Below the pieces are notes generated by a model. That model was not told the DNA's origin. It did no database searches and saw nothing but the letters and a program-made list of their open reading frames with translations. Both the position numbers and the translations under genes were made by a program. Positions 51,961 through 60,623 of a stretch of DNA of 64,000 nucleotides are shown here, one piece after another. How positions within the stretch are numbered: the stretch's first letter is position 1; each line of letters begins with the position of its first letter. The stretch is from positions 124,001 through 188,000 of the forward strand of contig JAGLME010000015.1 of NCBI GenBank assembly GCA_023140195.1. Reading direction: 5' to 3'. Source of the DNA: Thermoplasmata archaeon. Its GTDB lineage: Archaea; Thermoplasmatota; Thermoplasmata; RBG-16-68-12; SOIM01.

Positions 51961-52312
51961 GATATCCCCTCAAATGCAGAATCAGATTGCCCAGCTACAG
52001 CAGCTTCAACAGCAGCTCCAGGTCATCGCAACCCAGAGGGCGCAGCTGGAGGCCAAGGAGAGAGAGATCGAAAGCACGCTTGAGGAACTGAAGAAGACCA
52101 AGGACGATACTCCAGTATACAAGAGCATTGGAACCCTTCTCATCAAGGCGGACAACAAGAAGGAGCTGCAGAAGGAACTTGATGAGCACAAGGAGACCAT
52201 CGGCGTCAGGGTCAAGACCTTGAAGAAGCAGGAGACCACGCTCAGCGAGAGGTACCAGGGTCTGGGTGAGAAGCTCAACGAGGCGCTGAAGGGCGGCGGA
52301 GGAGTCAACTGA
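51950..52312 (+). CDS. pfdB: Prefoldin beta subunit
   Basis: The 120-residue protein is two coiled-coil helices (QNQIAQLQQLQQQLQVIATQRAQLEAKEREIES and the C-terminal DEHKETIGVRVKTLKKQETTLSERYQGLGEKL) linked by a beta hairpin (DTPVYKSIGTLLIKAD). It assembles with prefoldin alpha into the jellyfish-shaped chaperone. ATG 51950 overlaps pcc1. Confidence 0.95.
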   Translation: MSGEISPQMQNQIAQLQQLQQQLQVIATQRAQLEAKEREIESTLEELKKTKDDTPVYKSIGTLLIKADNKKELQKELDEHKETIGVRVKTLKKQETTLSERYQGLGEKLNEALKGGGGVN

Positions 52313-52350
52313 TCATCCCTTTGCGCAATCCGTGGACGTAATCCAAACTC

Positions 52351-52356
52351 TTATAT
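52351..52356 (+). promoter_or_regulatory. TATA box of DUF106 gene
   Basis: TCTTATATCG is centred about 26 nt before ATG 52378, so the DUF106-cmk-cbf5 genes have their own leaderless promoter within the array. Confidence 0.7.
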
Positions 52357-52377
52357 CGCAATCACTCTTTTTCCGAG

Positions 52378-53037
52378 ATGATGGTAGAGGAAACTGAGGA
52401 AAAGCCACGTTCAGGCGGCATTTCCAGGTTCGTCATGATGTTCATGATCATGCTGACCTTTCTGATCATCCTCAACCCCGAGATGAGGTCGGCCCTTGGG
52501 AACGGGATGTCTCTGGTCATGAATCCTGTCATCGGATTCGGCGGTGCGTATCCTCTTTTGACACTTCTCATCGCTGGTATGATGACCAGCTCCATATCGA
52601 TCCTCGGAAGGCATTTCTTCGTTGACTGGGTGGAAATGGCCAGGAACCAGAAGGTCATGTCCGCCTTCAACAAGGAGAGACGGGAGGCGATGATGTCTCA
52701 GAACATGGCCAAACTGAAGAGGCTCAACGAGATGTCCCCCGAGATCATGCAGAAGGGAATGAGCCAGTCCATGAACCAGCTGAAACCTATGGCATTCACC
52801 ATGATCATAATAATCATAATCTTCTCCTGGCTGTACAGTTTTGTGGCCGACTTCGCAATAGATCCCAAGTTCTCGGTTCCCTGGGCCTTCAACACCAATA
52901 TGCTCGGTTCCACACTTCTTCCCAATTGGGTGCTTGTGTATGCCTTGATATCCATCCCGTTCGGTCAGGTGATCCAGAGAATCCTCAAGTACTTCAGTTT
53001 CAAGAAGAAGCTTCGGGAAAGAGGTGTCCTGGAGTAG
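52378..53037 (+). CDS. DUF106/EMC3-like membrane insertase family protein
   Basis: The 219-residue protein has about three spans (about 20-38, 55-77, 140-165) with a cytosolic coiled segment RREAMMSQNMAKLKRLNEM and the motif MSQSMNQLKPMAFTM. It belongs to DUF106, the archaeal relatives of EMC3/TMCO1/YidC, thought to insert membrane proteins near the Sec translocon. The ATG is leaderless. Cmk and Cbf5 follow, as in other archaea. Confidence 0.9.
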   Translation: MMVEETEEKPRSGGISRFVMMFMIMLTFLIILNPEMRSALGNGMSLVMNPVIGFGGAYPLLTLLIAGMMTSSISILGRHFFVDWVEMARNQKVMSAFNKERREAMMSQNMAKLKRLNEMSPEIMQKGMSQSMNQLKPMAFTMIIIIIIFSWLYSFVADFAIDPKFSVPWAFNTNMLGSTLLPNWVLVYALISIPFGQVIQRILKYFSFKKKLRERGVLE

Positions 53038-53049
53038 GGTGTGGAGTCC

Positions 53050-53601
53050 ATGATAGTCACCATCAGCGGACCTCCTGGAAGCGGCAAGACCACCGTTGCC
53101 GAACTTCTGGTGAAGAGAACTGGCTTTGAGCTCATTTCTGCAGGTAAGAGATTCCGTGAGATGGCTCAGGAAAGGGGCCTTTCCCTACCTGATTTCGGGG
53201 CCCTGGCCAAGGAAGATTTCTCTATCGACAGGGAACTGGATGAGGAGATCGTTCGGCGGGTCAGAGCCGCTATCGAGGATGGCAAGAACGCGGTGGTGGA
53301 CGGCAGACTGACAGGCCAGATGCTCAAGAGGGAAGGGATAGAATCGCTCAGGATATGGATCGATTGCCCCCTGGATGTCCGGGCCGAGAGGGTCGCCGAA
53401 AGAGATGGTGAAGAATTGAATCAAGCAAGGGGGGATATCCTCGAAAGAGAGAACCTGGAGGGAGAGAGATACCATTCGATATACAACATGAAGCTCAGGG
53501 ACCCCCACGTTTACCACCTGGTTCTCGACTCTCACTGTGAAACGCCAGAGGACATCGTGGGCATCATCCTGGAGAAGATGGAAGATACGGACGATTTGTG
53601 A
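53050..53601 (+). CDS. cmk: Cytidylate kinase
   Basis: The 183-residue protein begins MIVTISGPPGSGKTTVAE with the P-loop, then AGKRFREMAQERGL, VVDGRLTG and a lid region DGEELNQARGDILEREN. Archaeal-type CMP kinase, converting CMP/dCMP to the diphosphate. ATG 53050 is preceded by GGGTGTGGAG; GTG 53041 is possible. Confidence 0.93.
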   Translation: MIVTISGPPGSGKTTVAELLVKRTGFELISAGKRFREMAQERGLSLPDFGALAKEDFSIDRELDEEIVRRVRAAIEDGKNAVVDGRLTGQMLKREGIESLRIWIDCPLDVRAERVAERDGEELNQARGDILERENLEGERYHSIYNMKLRDPHVYHLVLDSHCETPEDIVGIILEKMEDTDDL

Positions 53602-53611
53602 GTGTTGTACC

Positions 53612-54544
53612 ATGGGCAAGAGACCTGAGGATAGATCGGTCGAGGAGCTTCTGAATCTTGGTTTCATCAATGTTGACAAGCCCTCAGGCCCGACATCGCA
53701 CCAGGTCTCCGCCTGGGTGAAACTGATACTGGGCGTGGAAAAGGCAGGTCACGGCGGTACTCTGGATCCCAGGGTGACTGGCGTTCTTCCGGTGGCGCTC
53801 AACGATTCGGCGAGAGCGCTTCAGGCATTGCTGGTCGGCGACAAGGAGTACGTCGGGGTTCTGCATTTGCATCAGGACGTTGAGAGGAAGAAGGTCGAGG
53901 GTATGTTCTCCGACTTCCTCGGTGAGATCTTCCAGTTTCCACCTGTACGATCTGCAGTGAAGAGGGAGATGCGAAAGCGGACGATACATGAGCTGGAGAT
54001 CCTCGAATCCGAAGGAAGGGACTGGCTGTTCCGGGTGAGATGCGAGTCCGGCACTTACATACGGACATTGTGCAAGGACATAGGAGAGGCCCTTGGCGTC
54101 GGCGGCCAGATGAAGGACCTGAGAAGGACAAGGACCGCTTCACTTACAGAGAAGGAGTCGCACAAGTTGCAGGACCTGAAAGATGCTTGGATAGCCTGGG
54201 AGTCCGATGAGGACGACGGCCCTTTGAGAGAGGTCATCCAGCCCATGGAGGTGCTTCTGGACCATCTGCCAAAGATCATCATTAAGGACACCGCTGTCGA
54301 CGCGATTTGTCATGGTGCCAACCTTGCTGTCACTGGCATCTCCGGGGTTGATGGCACGTTCGCCAAAGGCAAACTGGTCGGTCTCATGTCAAAACTGGGA
54401 GAAGGTGTTGCTCTGGGTAAGAGTCTGATGGCTTCGGATAAGGCGCTTTCTGAATCCCGTGGTCTTGCTGTGGACACCGCAAGGGTTCTCATGTCCCCCG
54501 GTACCTATCCCAGACTCTGGAAGAGTTCTGCTGGGAATGGATAG
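53612..54544 (+). CDS. cbf5: tRNA/rRNA pseudouridine synthase Cbf5
   Basis: The 310-residue protein has the catalytic KAGHGGTLDPRVTGVLPVAL (aspartate), CESGTYIRTLCKDIGEALGVGG and a C-terminal PUA domain with IIIKDTAVDAICHGANLAVTGI. It is the catalytic subunit of H/ACA RNPs and may also modify tRNA position 55. ATG 53612 matches the family start; GAGTGTTG upstream is a weak ribosome site. It overlaps nothing and follows cmk by 10 nt. Confidence 0.95.
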   Translation: MGKRPEDRSVEELLNLGFINVDKPSGPTSHQVSAWVKLILGVEKAGHGGTLDPRVTGVLPVALNDSARALQALLVGDKEYVGVLHLHQDVERKKVEGMFSDFLGEIFQFPPVRSAVKREMRKRTIHELEILESEGRDWLFRVRCESGTYIRTLCKDIGEALGVGGQMKDLRRTRTASLTEKESHKLQDLKDAWIAWESDEDDGPLREVIQPMEVLLDHLPKIIIKDTAVDAICHGANLAVTGISGVDGTFAKGKLVGLMSKLGEGVALGKSLMASDKALSESRGLAVDTARVLMSPGTYPRLWKSSAGNG

Positions 54545-54550
54545 CCGACC

Positions 54551-54637
54551 TTACTTGCCCGGCAGGATATATGTTCGGTGTTCAATCTTCATAGTGGTTT
54601 CCTCCATCTCGGACCAGCAGAATTTAGGCCCGTTCAA
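54551..54637 (-). CDS. 28-residue reading frame, uncertain
   Basis: The minus-strand frame from TTG 54637 reads LNGPKFCWSEMEETT, then MKIEHRTYILPGK, ending at TAA 54551. It has the look of protein and an A/T element (acataaaac) about 26 nt upstream. An internal ATG has GGAGG before it. No family recognised. It could be a gene remnant. Confidence 0.25.
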   Translation of the reverse strand: MNGPKFCWSEMEETTMKIEHRTYILPGK

Positions 54638-54737
54638 CTTGAAACATCAACAGGGTTTTATGTGAAGGAGACAGTCCCATACCCCGGGATTGCTGATGGG
54701 CTCTCAATCAAGATCTGGAAAAGAGAAAGATGAAGGG

Positions 54738-55520
54738 ATGCAAATTGACTACAGTATCGATCTGTGCATTCCTCTTAAGAAGCCAATTAGAGTGAATCCC
54801 AAGAAAGTGATGAAAGGTTTCAAGAAGAGGTGGGGCGTAAAAGTTGCATTCGAAGAGTATCCGAAGTTGAGCATTCCGGAACGGGGCAGTTATCTCTTGA
54901 CTAATGGAAAGAATTGTCTGGTGGTGTCCAATTCCACAGAGCCATTGGCCAAAGAGATGGTGGAGTTGTTCTTATCTGGGCTGGGTATCAGGGATGAAGA
55001 GAGGAATGCCCTGACAGCGAACAAGGGGTGCATCCTCCTTCAAGCTCTCGACATGAACGATCGTACACTTGACAGGGCCATTCTTGCTTCCCAATCTCTC
55101 TTTCTCTTCTTGAATGACACAAACTCTTTGGGTTACGCCAGCAAGTCTGGGCAGCTGTACCGTCCTGTGCGGGGCCTTAAGAAGTTCTCGCAAGTCTCAG
55201 CCATCGGACCATTTGAGCTCTTGTTAGTTCTTACCACAGTCCATTCTCTCTCGGAGTTGAATTGGATGCATACTCACGGCATGGATCAGTTTGGAGTTCC
55301 GGATATTGAAATATGGTATGATGAAGAGGAGGAACGAGAGTACTTCCAGGGCCTGTTGGGCTACGCAGCCACCTACTGCATTGAGAACGGACCGATTCTG
55401 AAAGTTGGTGACACCATGGGGAATGCAGCTGATGGCATAGATTTCAGGGTCAAGCAAGCGGTTGAGAAGACCGACCATTCCTATGGTAGGTTTGGTGGCA
55501 TACAGTTAGCCAAGGAATGA
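54738..55520 (+). CDS. DUF4261 domain protein
   Basis: The protein has about 260 residues. The C-terminal DUF4261 motif reads HTHGMDQFGVPDIEIWY, with LSELNWM before it and YAATYCIENGPILKVGDTMG after. The N-terminal part (IDLCIPLKKPIRVNPKKVMKGFKKRWGVKV) is lipid- or strand-like but not membrane. Function unknown. ATG 54738 has GAAGGG upstream; ATG 54696 lies close to transcription start predicted from ttttatgtg (54656-54664) and is the alternative. Base use is a little more A/T than neighbours, which may mark a later arrival. Confidence 0.82.
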   Translation: MQIDYSIDLCIPLKKPIRVNPKKVMKGFKKRWGVKVAFEEYPKLSIPERGSYLLTNGKNCLVVSNSTEPLAKEMVELFLSGLGIRDEERNALTANKGCILLQALDMNDRTLDRAILASQSLFLFLNDTNSLGYASKSGQLYRPVRGLKKFSQVSAIGPFELLLVLTTVHSLSELNWMHTHGMDQFGVPDIEIWYDEEEEREYFQGLLGYAATYCIENGPILKVGDTMGNAADGIDFRVKQAVEKTDHSYGRFGGIQLAKE

Positions 55521-55596
55521 ATCGTGATGGTGCCCGAACCTCATGTTCCCGATGGGTAATCAGATAGGTTTTTATTGTCAACTCAGATAATTGCTA

Positions 55597-55653
55597 CTCA
55601 AACCGTGGCCTTCGTTTGAGACCTTGCAGGTGTTTGCTCCAATTCTCGAACAC
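55597..55653 (+). ncRNA. Tandem hairpin candidate before tRNA-Ser
   Basis: Two stems lie in an untranslated stretch: CTCAAAC-N10-GTTTGAG (55597-55620) and GTGTTTG-N10-CGAACAC (55630-55653, one G-T pair). A TATA-like TTTTTATT at 55569-55576 places transcription start at about 55598, at the first stem. The RNA could be a leader of tRNA-Ser or an independent small RNA. No C/D or ACA boxes are clear. Confidence 0.35.
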
Positions 55654-55676
55654 AGCCGTTTACGATCGCTCAATAT

Positions 55677-55761
55677 GCCGAGGTGGCTCAGCCTGGTACG
55701 GCGCGAGCCTGGAAAGCTCGTGAGGGTTTCCCTCTCGGGAGTTCGAATCTCCCCCTCGGCG
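55677..55761 (+). tRNA. tRNA-Ser (GGA)
   Basis: Acceptor GCCGAGG (55677-55683) pairs with CCTCGGC (55754-55760), discriminator G. Anticodon stem-loop CGAGC-CTGGAAA-GCTCG gives anticodon GGA. The long variable arm GAGGG-TTT-CCCTC is the class II feature of serine tRNA. T arm GGGAG-TTCGAAT-CTCCC. No CCA is encoded and no intron is present. Confidence 0.95.
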
Positions 55762-55795
55762 CTTATCCACTCTCAATTAAGGGAACGACTGGCAC

Positions 55796-56995
55796 TTATG
55801 CACTTCTGATTTCCTCATCAGTGAGGTAGCATGCCGGATCCGATGCCCATACATCACCGGTAACCGCCAGGGACCTGACCCTCGATCCACCCTTGCATAT
55901 CTCGAAGAAGCGGCAGGAATCCGCTGCGCATCGTCCGGTTATGTAATCTCCCTTGTTCTTGAGTCCACGCATTATTGGGTCGGTCGTATCATCCCATATC
56001 TCGCCGAAAGGTCTCTCTCTGACATTCCCAAAAGAATGGTCCTGCCAGAACTGGTTAGCGTGAATGTCCCCTCGATGATCGACGTTGGCAATCGTTTCGC
56101 CAGTGCCATCTCCGCCGTTGCGCTTGAGAAGCTCGTACGCCCACTCTGCCCTACCCTCGTCCTGCTCCAGCAACGTGAGATAGAGAAAACCTGCATCGCA
56201 GTAGTTGCCAACAAGTAAAGTCTCTATCGGGAATCCCTGATCGTGATGCATTCTCGTAAGTTCGAAATAAGTTGAGATCGCCTTTCTCGACTCTTCCGGC
56301 GTGAGATCGTGTTGGACAATGTCCTTCCCTCTTCCCGCGTAGTCCAGATGGTAGACGCAGCACCTGTTCACTTCTATCTCCTTCAGTTTCAGTAGCACTC
56401 CAGGCAGATCATCTTGATTGTGTTTTGTGATCGTGAACCGGAGCCCTGTCTTGACACCAGCTTTCAGTGAGTTCCTCATTCCCTTGACTGCCTTTTCGAA
56501 GGCGCCCTGCACACCGCGGAACCTGTCGTTCACTTCCTCCAGACCGTCCAGGGAAACTCCGATGTACTTGACACCAGCCTTATTGGCCGCCCTCGCCTTC
56601 TCCTCTGTTATCAGGGTGCCATTTGTGGAGATTACCGGCCTCAGCCCCAGAGAATCTGCATATTCCGCCAGCTCCAGCATATCCTTTCGCATGAACGGTT
56701 CCCCGCCAGAAAAGAGCAGGACGGGACACCCGTAGGCCGCGATGTCTTCGATTAGTCCCTTCGCCTCATCCGTTGAGAGTTCACCTTCATCTGTATGGCT
56801 GGTGGCGGTTGCATAACAGTGAACGCATTTCAGATTACACTGCTTCGTCATGTTCCATACGAGTATCGGCTTATTGGACTTGACATCACCAGCGTGGTGC
56901 TTTATCTGCTCGACCTCAGCCTTCTCCGCATCTCTGTACCTCAATCCGTCCGACTCGCTCTGCGCTCCGATCAGGAGCTTGGACACTCCTATCAC
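55796..56995 (-). CDS. ahbC: Radical SAM heme-pathway enzyme, AhbC type
   Basis: The 399-residue protein starts MIGVSKLLIGAQSESDGLRYRD, as AhbC/NirJ proteins do, followed by VWNMTKQCNLKCVHCYA with the CX3CX2C cluster, LLFSGGEPFMRKD, STNGTLI and VSLDG. A C-terminal cysteine set (RCAADSCRFFEICKGGSR, DPAC) holds a second cluster. AhbC removes acetate side chains from 12,18-didecarboxysiroheme to give Fe-coproporphyrin III. It ends the leftward tetrapyrrole operon and overlaps the CobA/HemD gene by 4 nt. Confidence 0.88.
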   Translation of the reverse strand: MIGVSKLLIGAQSESDGLRYRDAEKAEVEQIKHHAGDVKSNKPILVWNMTKQCNLKCVHCYATATSHTDEGELSTDEAKGLIEDIAAYGCPVLLFSGGEPFMRKDMLELAEYADSLGLRPVISTNGTLITEEKARAANKAGVKYIGVSLDGLEEVNDRFRGVQGAFEKAVKGMRNSLKAGVKTGLRFTITKHNQDDLPGVLLKLKEIEVNRCCVYHLDYAGRGKDIVQHDLTPEESRKAISTYFELTRMHHDQGFPIETLLVGNYCDAGFLYLTLLEQDEGRAEWAYELLKRNGGDGTGETIANVDHRGDIHANQFWQDHSFGNVRERPFGEIWDDTTDPIMRGLKNKGDYITGRCAADSCRFFEICKGGSRVRSLAVTGDVWASDPACYLTDEEIRSA

Positions 56996-58419
56996 TTTGT
57001 TCCTCCCCAGAGATGGTCCAGATATGCGTCGATCATGCCTTGAACATTATGAGTTGTGGCTGATACATGCGGAACGGTCAGATGTTTGGATGTCTCAGGG
57101 CCTATGGACACCAAGGTTCTCTCTTTGTATATTGAAGGGTCAAGCTCTGCCAGACTCTTGGCACATGAGGCCGAGGTGGCAAAGACCGCATCCGCTCCAG
57201 CGATCCTCTCGGGATCGGCCTCAAGCCGTTTGATGTCGTACACCGGAACCTCATTTACCTCGAACATCTTCGAGAGATTGTCGCTGAGAACGTCCGTGGC
57301 CGCCGAGGAACGCAAGGCCAGTATCTTGCTGCCCGTGCTCAGGTTCCCTGTAATCCACTCTGCCAGGCCTTCGGAATTGTATCTCTCTCCCGTGCTTGCC
57401 TCTATGTTGCTTTCCTTGAGGCTCTTCTTAGTCCTTGGACCGATGGCAAACACATCTCCTTTGAAACTCGTCAGATCCACTGCCTCTCTCACCTTCTTCG
57501 CGCCTTCCGCCGAAGTGAAGACCAGGGCGTCGTATTCCTCCAAATCAGGGACCGTGAACTCCCTGGGAACGATCTCAATGAGAGGCATCGATATCACTTC
57601 GAAACCGTATGATTCCAGGAGCTCTTGGCTCTCAGGCTGATGGCTTTCTGCGCTTGTCAGGACCACTTTCTTGCCCCTTGCTTGGTCTAGTTTCCTCTCG
57701 AACCATGCCAGTTCCTTGTGCAGACTGGCGATTTGACCAACCACGAAAATGACCGGCGGAGAGAATTCAACGCCTTGATCAGCCACCGCGCCTAATGTGG
57801 ACATCTGTGTCTTCTGTTGCGGAGTTGTGCCTTTGAATATGGCCGCCACAGGTGTCGACCGGTCCCTGCCAGTTTCGATGAGCTTGCCTGCAATGTCCTT
57901 GATGTTGGCAACTCCCATGAGGATTATCAGCGTCTCCGGCAAACGGGCCCAATCGATCGAGGACTCTTCCTTTACAGCTTCATGGCCTGTCAGCACGGCA
58001 AAAGATGAATTGAAATCACGATGTGATGCAGGGATTCCGGCATAGGACGGTGCGGCAAAGGCTGATGATATTCCGGGTACTATCTCGAACGGGATTCCCT
58101 CACGAACGCAGATTTGGGCTTCCTCTCCACCCCTGCCGAATATGAACGGATCGCCACCCTTCAAGCGGACCACCCTTTTGTTAGGACCATACTTCCTCAA
58201 CAGGTCATTTATCTCTTGCTGGGTTTCTTGGGAGGATTCAGACCCCTTCTCCCTCTTGCCCATGTAGATCAGTTCGCAGTTAGGCGGAGCCCAGTTCAGA
58301 ACCTCTTCGTTCACCAACTTGTCGTATATCAGGACCTCCGCTTCCTGGATCAGGCGCTTCGCCTTCAGCGTGACAAGCTCTATGTCACCGGGTCCGGCCC
58401 CGATAATGTAGACCACCAT
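56992..58419 (-). CDS. cobA-hemD: Uroporphyrinogen-III methyltransferase/synthase fusion
   Basis: The 475-residue protein has CobA (about 1-240): VYIIGAGPGDIELVTLKA, RLKGGDPFIFGRGGEE and PGISSAFAAPSYAGIPASHR. HemD follows (about 245-470): LTSAESHQPESQELLESYGF, LVFTSAEGAKKVRE and AIGPRTKKSL. CobA dimethylates uroporphyrinogen III to precorrin-2; HemD closes the ring. The fusion lets one product pass to the next. It lies two nt after hemC. Confidence 0.92.
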   Translation of the reverse strand: MVVYIIGAGPGDIELVTLKAKRLIQEAEVLIYDKLVNEEVLNWAPPNCELIYMGKREKGSESSQETQQEINDLLRKYGPNKRVVRLKGGDPFIFGRGGEEAQICVREGIPFEIVPGISSAFAAPSYAGIPASHRDFNSSFAVLTGHEAVKEESSIDWARLPETLIILMGVANIKDIAGKLIETGRDRSTPVAAIFKGTTPQQKTQMSTLGAVADQGVEFSPPVIFVVGQIASLHKELAWFERKLDQARGKKVVLTSAESHQPESQELLESYGFEVISMPLIEIVPREFTVPDLEEYDALVFTSAEGAKKVREAVDLTSFKGDVFAIGPRTKKSLKESNIEASTGERYNSEGLAEWITGNLSTGSKILALRSSAATDVLSDNLSKMFEVNEVPVYDIKRLEADPERIAGADAVFATSASCAKSLAELDPSIYKERTLVSIGPETSKHLTVPHVSATTHNVQGMIDAYLDHLWGGTK

Positions 58420-58421
58420 TT

Positions 58422-59333
58422 TCAGGAAACCTCCTGTCGAATGTCTGCCAGAATCTCCTCTCCCCCTGAGTCCATGAGCTTTCGTGCCAATCTCATTGAG
58501 ATGTTTCCCGAGTCCTCCAGAGATCCCGTCTCTTCGGCCCGGAGAAACAACCTACCGTCCAGGGAGGATATGAATCCCGATATGCTAAAAGTATTTGCGT
58601 TCTCATCCAACGTGGTGTGAACTCCTGCCGGAACCTGGCACCCACCACCTAATTCAGAAAGAAAGAGTCTTTCACCCTCACATGCTAACCTGGTTGGGTG
58701 ATGCTCCAGTGGTGCAAGGACCTCCAGCATCTCAGCATCATCCTTCCTTGCTGTCACAGCCAAAGCCCCTTGACATGCTGCGGGAATGAAACTGTCTGGA
58801 TCCATCGGAAAGAAATCATCATAGCCCAGCCTTCTCAGACCGGCTTCAGCAACGATCACCGCATCGTACTGACCTTCTCCGAGCTTCTTCATCCTCGTGT
58901 CCAGGTTCCCTCTCAGGTCCTTGACTAATGCATCTGGTCTTGCGTGAAGAACCTCGGCCCTGCGTCTAAGGCTGGAAGTGCCGACCTTTGCATTCAGCGG
59001 AAGTTCCTCAAGGCTCCCGTACTGTCCAACCAAGGCGTCCCGTGGGGATTCTCGCTCTGGCACGACTGCGATCACCAGACCATCTGGAAGGTCGGTGGGT
59101 ACGTCCTTGAATGAATGGACCGCAAAGTCAATTTCCTCGCCGAGCAAGGCATCATCAATCTCCTTCGTGAAGAAGCCCTTCCCCTCCACCTTTGCCAGCG
59201 CCACATCATGGATCTTGTCTCCCCTTGTGGAGATCTTCCTGGTTTCCACGTCGAAGTCCAATTTGCTGATGATGCTCTCAGTCTGGGTCAGTGCCAACTT
59301 CGAACCTCTTGAGCCTGCCACAAATCGTCTCAT
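58422..59333 (-). CDS. hemC: Porphobilinogen deaminase
   Basis: The 303-residue protein has GSRGSKLALTQTES, VHSFKDVPTDLP with the catalytic aspartate, LDTRMKKLGEGQYDAVIVAEAGLRRLG and GGGCQVPAGV with the cysteine that binds the dipyrromethane cofactor. It joins four porphobilinogens into hydroxymethylbilane. Stop and next start are separated by two nt in the operon. Confidence 0.95.
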   Translation of the reverse strand: MRRFVAGSRGSKLALTQTESIISKLDFDVETRKISTRGDKIHDVALAKVEGKGFFTKEIDDALLGEEIDFAVHSFKDVPTDLPDGLVIAVVPERESPRDALVGQYGSLEELPLNAKVGTSSLRRRAEVLHARPDALVKDLRGNLDTRMKKLGEGQYDAVIVAEAGLRRLGYDDFFPMDPDSFIPAACQGALAVTARKDDAEMLEVLAPLEHHPTRLACEGERLFLSELGGGCQVPAGVHTTLDENANTFSISGFISSLDGRLFLRAEETGSLEDSGNISMRLARKLMDSGGEEILADIRQEVS

Positions 59334-59348
59334 GTTCTCTTCCTTTTC

Positions 59349-60623
59349 CTATCTGCGCTTGATTTCGCCCAATGCCTCTCCAAAGCGCTCCAAGGAGATG
59401 TTCAGTGTCTCGTCGTCGTGAGCGTGGGAGGCGAAGCAACATTCGAACTGGGATGGAGGAATATGAACACCAGATCCTCTCAATCCTGCGCAGTAATTCA
59501 GAAAGCCCTCCGCATCCGATTCCTTTGCACTTGTCAGATCCCAGACAGGCGAATCGTTGAAAAAGACCTGGAACATGGGACCAACACCCTGAACCTGGTA
59601 GCCAAGCTCCAGATCCTCGACAACATCCGATAGACCGTTCCGCAGTTTCTTACCTTTCTGTCCCACCTTTTCCAGCACGTTCTCCTCCTCGATCGTTCTC
59701 AATGTGGCAAGGCCTGCAACCATTGAAACAGGATGACCGTTATATGTTCCGGCGTTGTAGACCTGCCCCATCGGCGTCAGATGGTCCATTATCTCCTCAC
59801 GTGCCCCCAGAACTCCTATCGGGAAACCACCTCCGACCACCTTTCCCATGGTGACGATATCGGCGTCCACTCCATAGTATTCCTGTGCACCACCCGGAGC
59901 CAGCCTGAAACCTGTGATGACCTCATCGAGAATTAGAAGGGAGCCGTGATCCGAGAGTATCTTCTTCGCATCATTGAGATAGTTCTCTTTCGGGAGTATG
60001 CAGCCTGCGTTGCCCATGACCGGTTCGGTGATGAGCGCAGCGACCTCCTCCTTGTTGTCCGTCAGCGCCTGCTCAAGCGAATCCAGGTCGTTGAACGGGA
60101 TAAGGATGGTGTTCTTGGTGACGTCCTTAGGGATCCCTTTGGAATTGGGAACGGAATGGGTCAGCGCACCTGATCCCGCCTTTACCAGCACAGAGTCATG
60201 CGCCCCATGGAACGCGCCTTCGATCTTGATTATCTTATCCCTTTCGGTGAACCCTCTGGCCAGCCTCACTGCCGTCATCGTTGCTTCTGTCCCAGTGTTA
60301 ACACATCTGATCTTGTCAACGTTCGGAACACGTTGGGTGATGAACTTAGCATATTCAAGCTCACCTTCCGTGGGTGCGCCGAAACACCAACCCTTGTCCA
60401 GAGACTCGAGCACTGCTTTGCGAACTGACGGATGGTTGTGGCCCAGCATCAATGCGCCGAATGCTTGGCAGTAATCGATGTACGAGTTCCCCTCTTCATC
60501 ATAGAGCCTTGCACCCTCTCCCCTGGACACAAAGAACGGGTATGGAGATATCGCCCTGACGGGGCTGTTGACGCCACCCACCAAGACCTTCTTCGACTCC
60601 TGGAACAGATCTTCGTTATTCAC
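59349..60623 (-). CDS. hemL: Glutamate-1-semialdehyde aminomutase
   Basis: The 424-residue PLP enzyme has GGVNSPVRA, GAFHGAHDS, LILDEVITGFRLAPGGAQEYYGV and the lysine in MGKVVGGGFPIG. It converts glutamate-1-semialdehyde to 5-aminolevulinate. Overlaps HemB by 4 nt. Confidence 0.95.
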   Translation of the reverse strand: MNNEDLFQESKKVLVGGVNSPVRAISPYPFFVSRGEGARLYDEEGNSYIDYCQAFGALMLGHNHPSVRKAVLESLDKGWCFGAPTEGELEYAKFITQRVPNVDKIRCVNTGTEATMTAVRLARGFTERDKIIKIEGAFHGAHDSVLVKAGSGALTHSVPNSKGIPKDVTKNTILIPFNDLDSLEQALTDNKEEVAALITEPVMGNAGCILPKENYLNDAKKILSDHGSLLILDEVITGFRLAPGGAQEYYGVDADIVTMGKVVGGGFPIGVLGAREEIMDHLTPMGQVYNAGTYNGHPVSMVAGLATLRTIEEENVLEKVGQKGKKLRNGLSDVVEDLELGYQVQGVGPMFQVFFNDSPVWDLTSAKESDAEGFLNYCAGLRGSGVHIPPSQFECCFASHAHDDETLNISLERFGEALGEIKRR

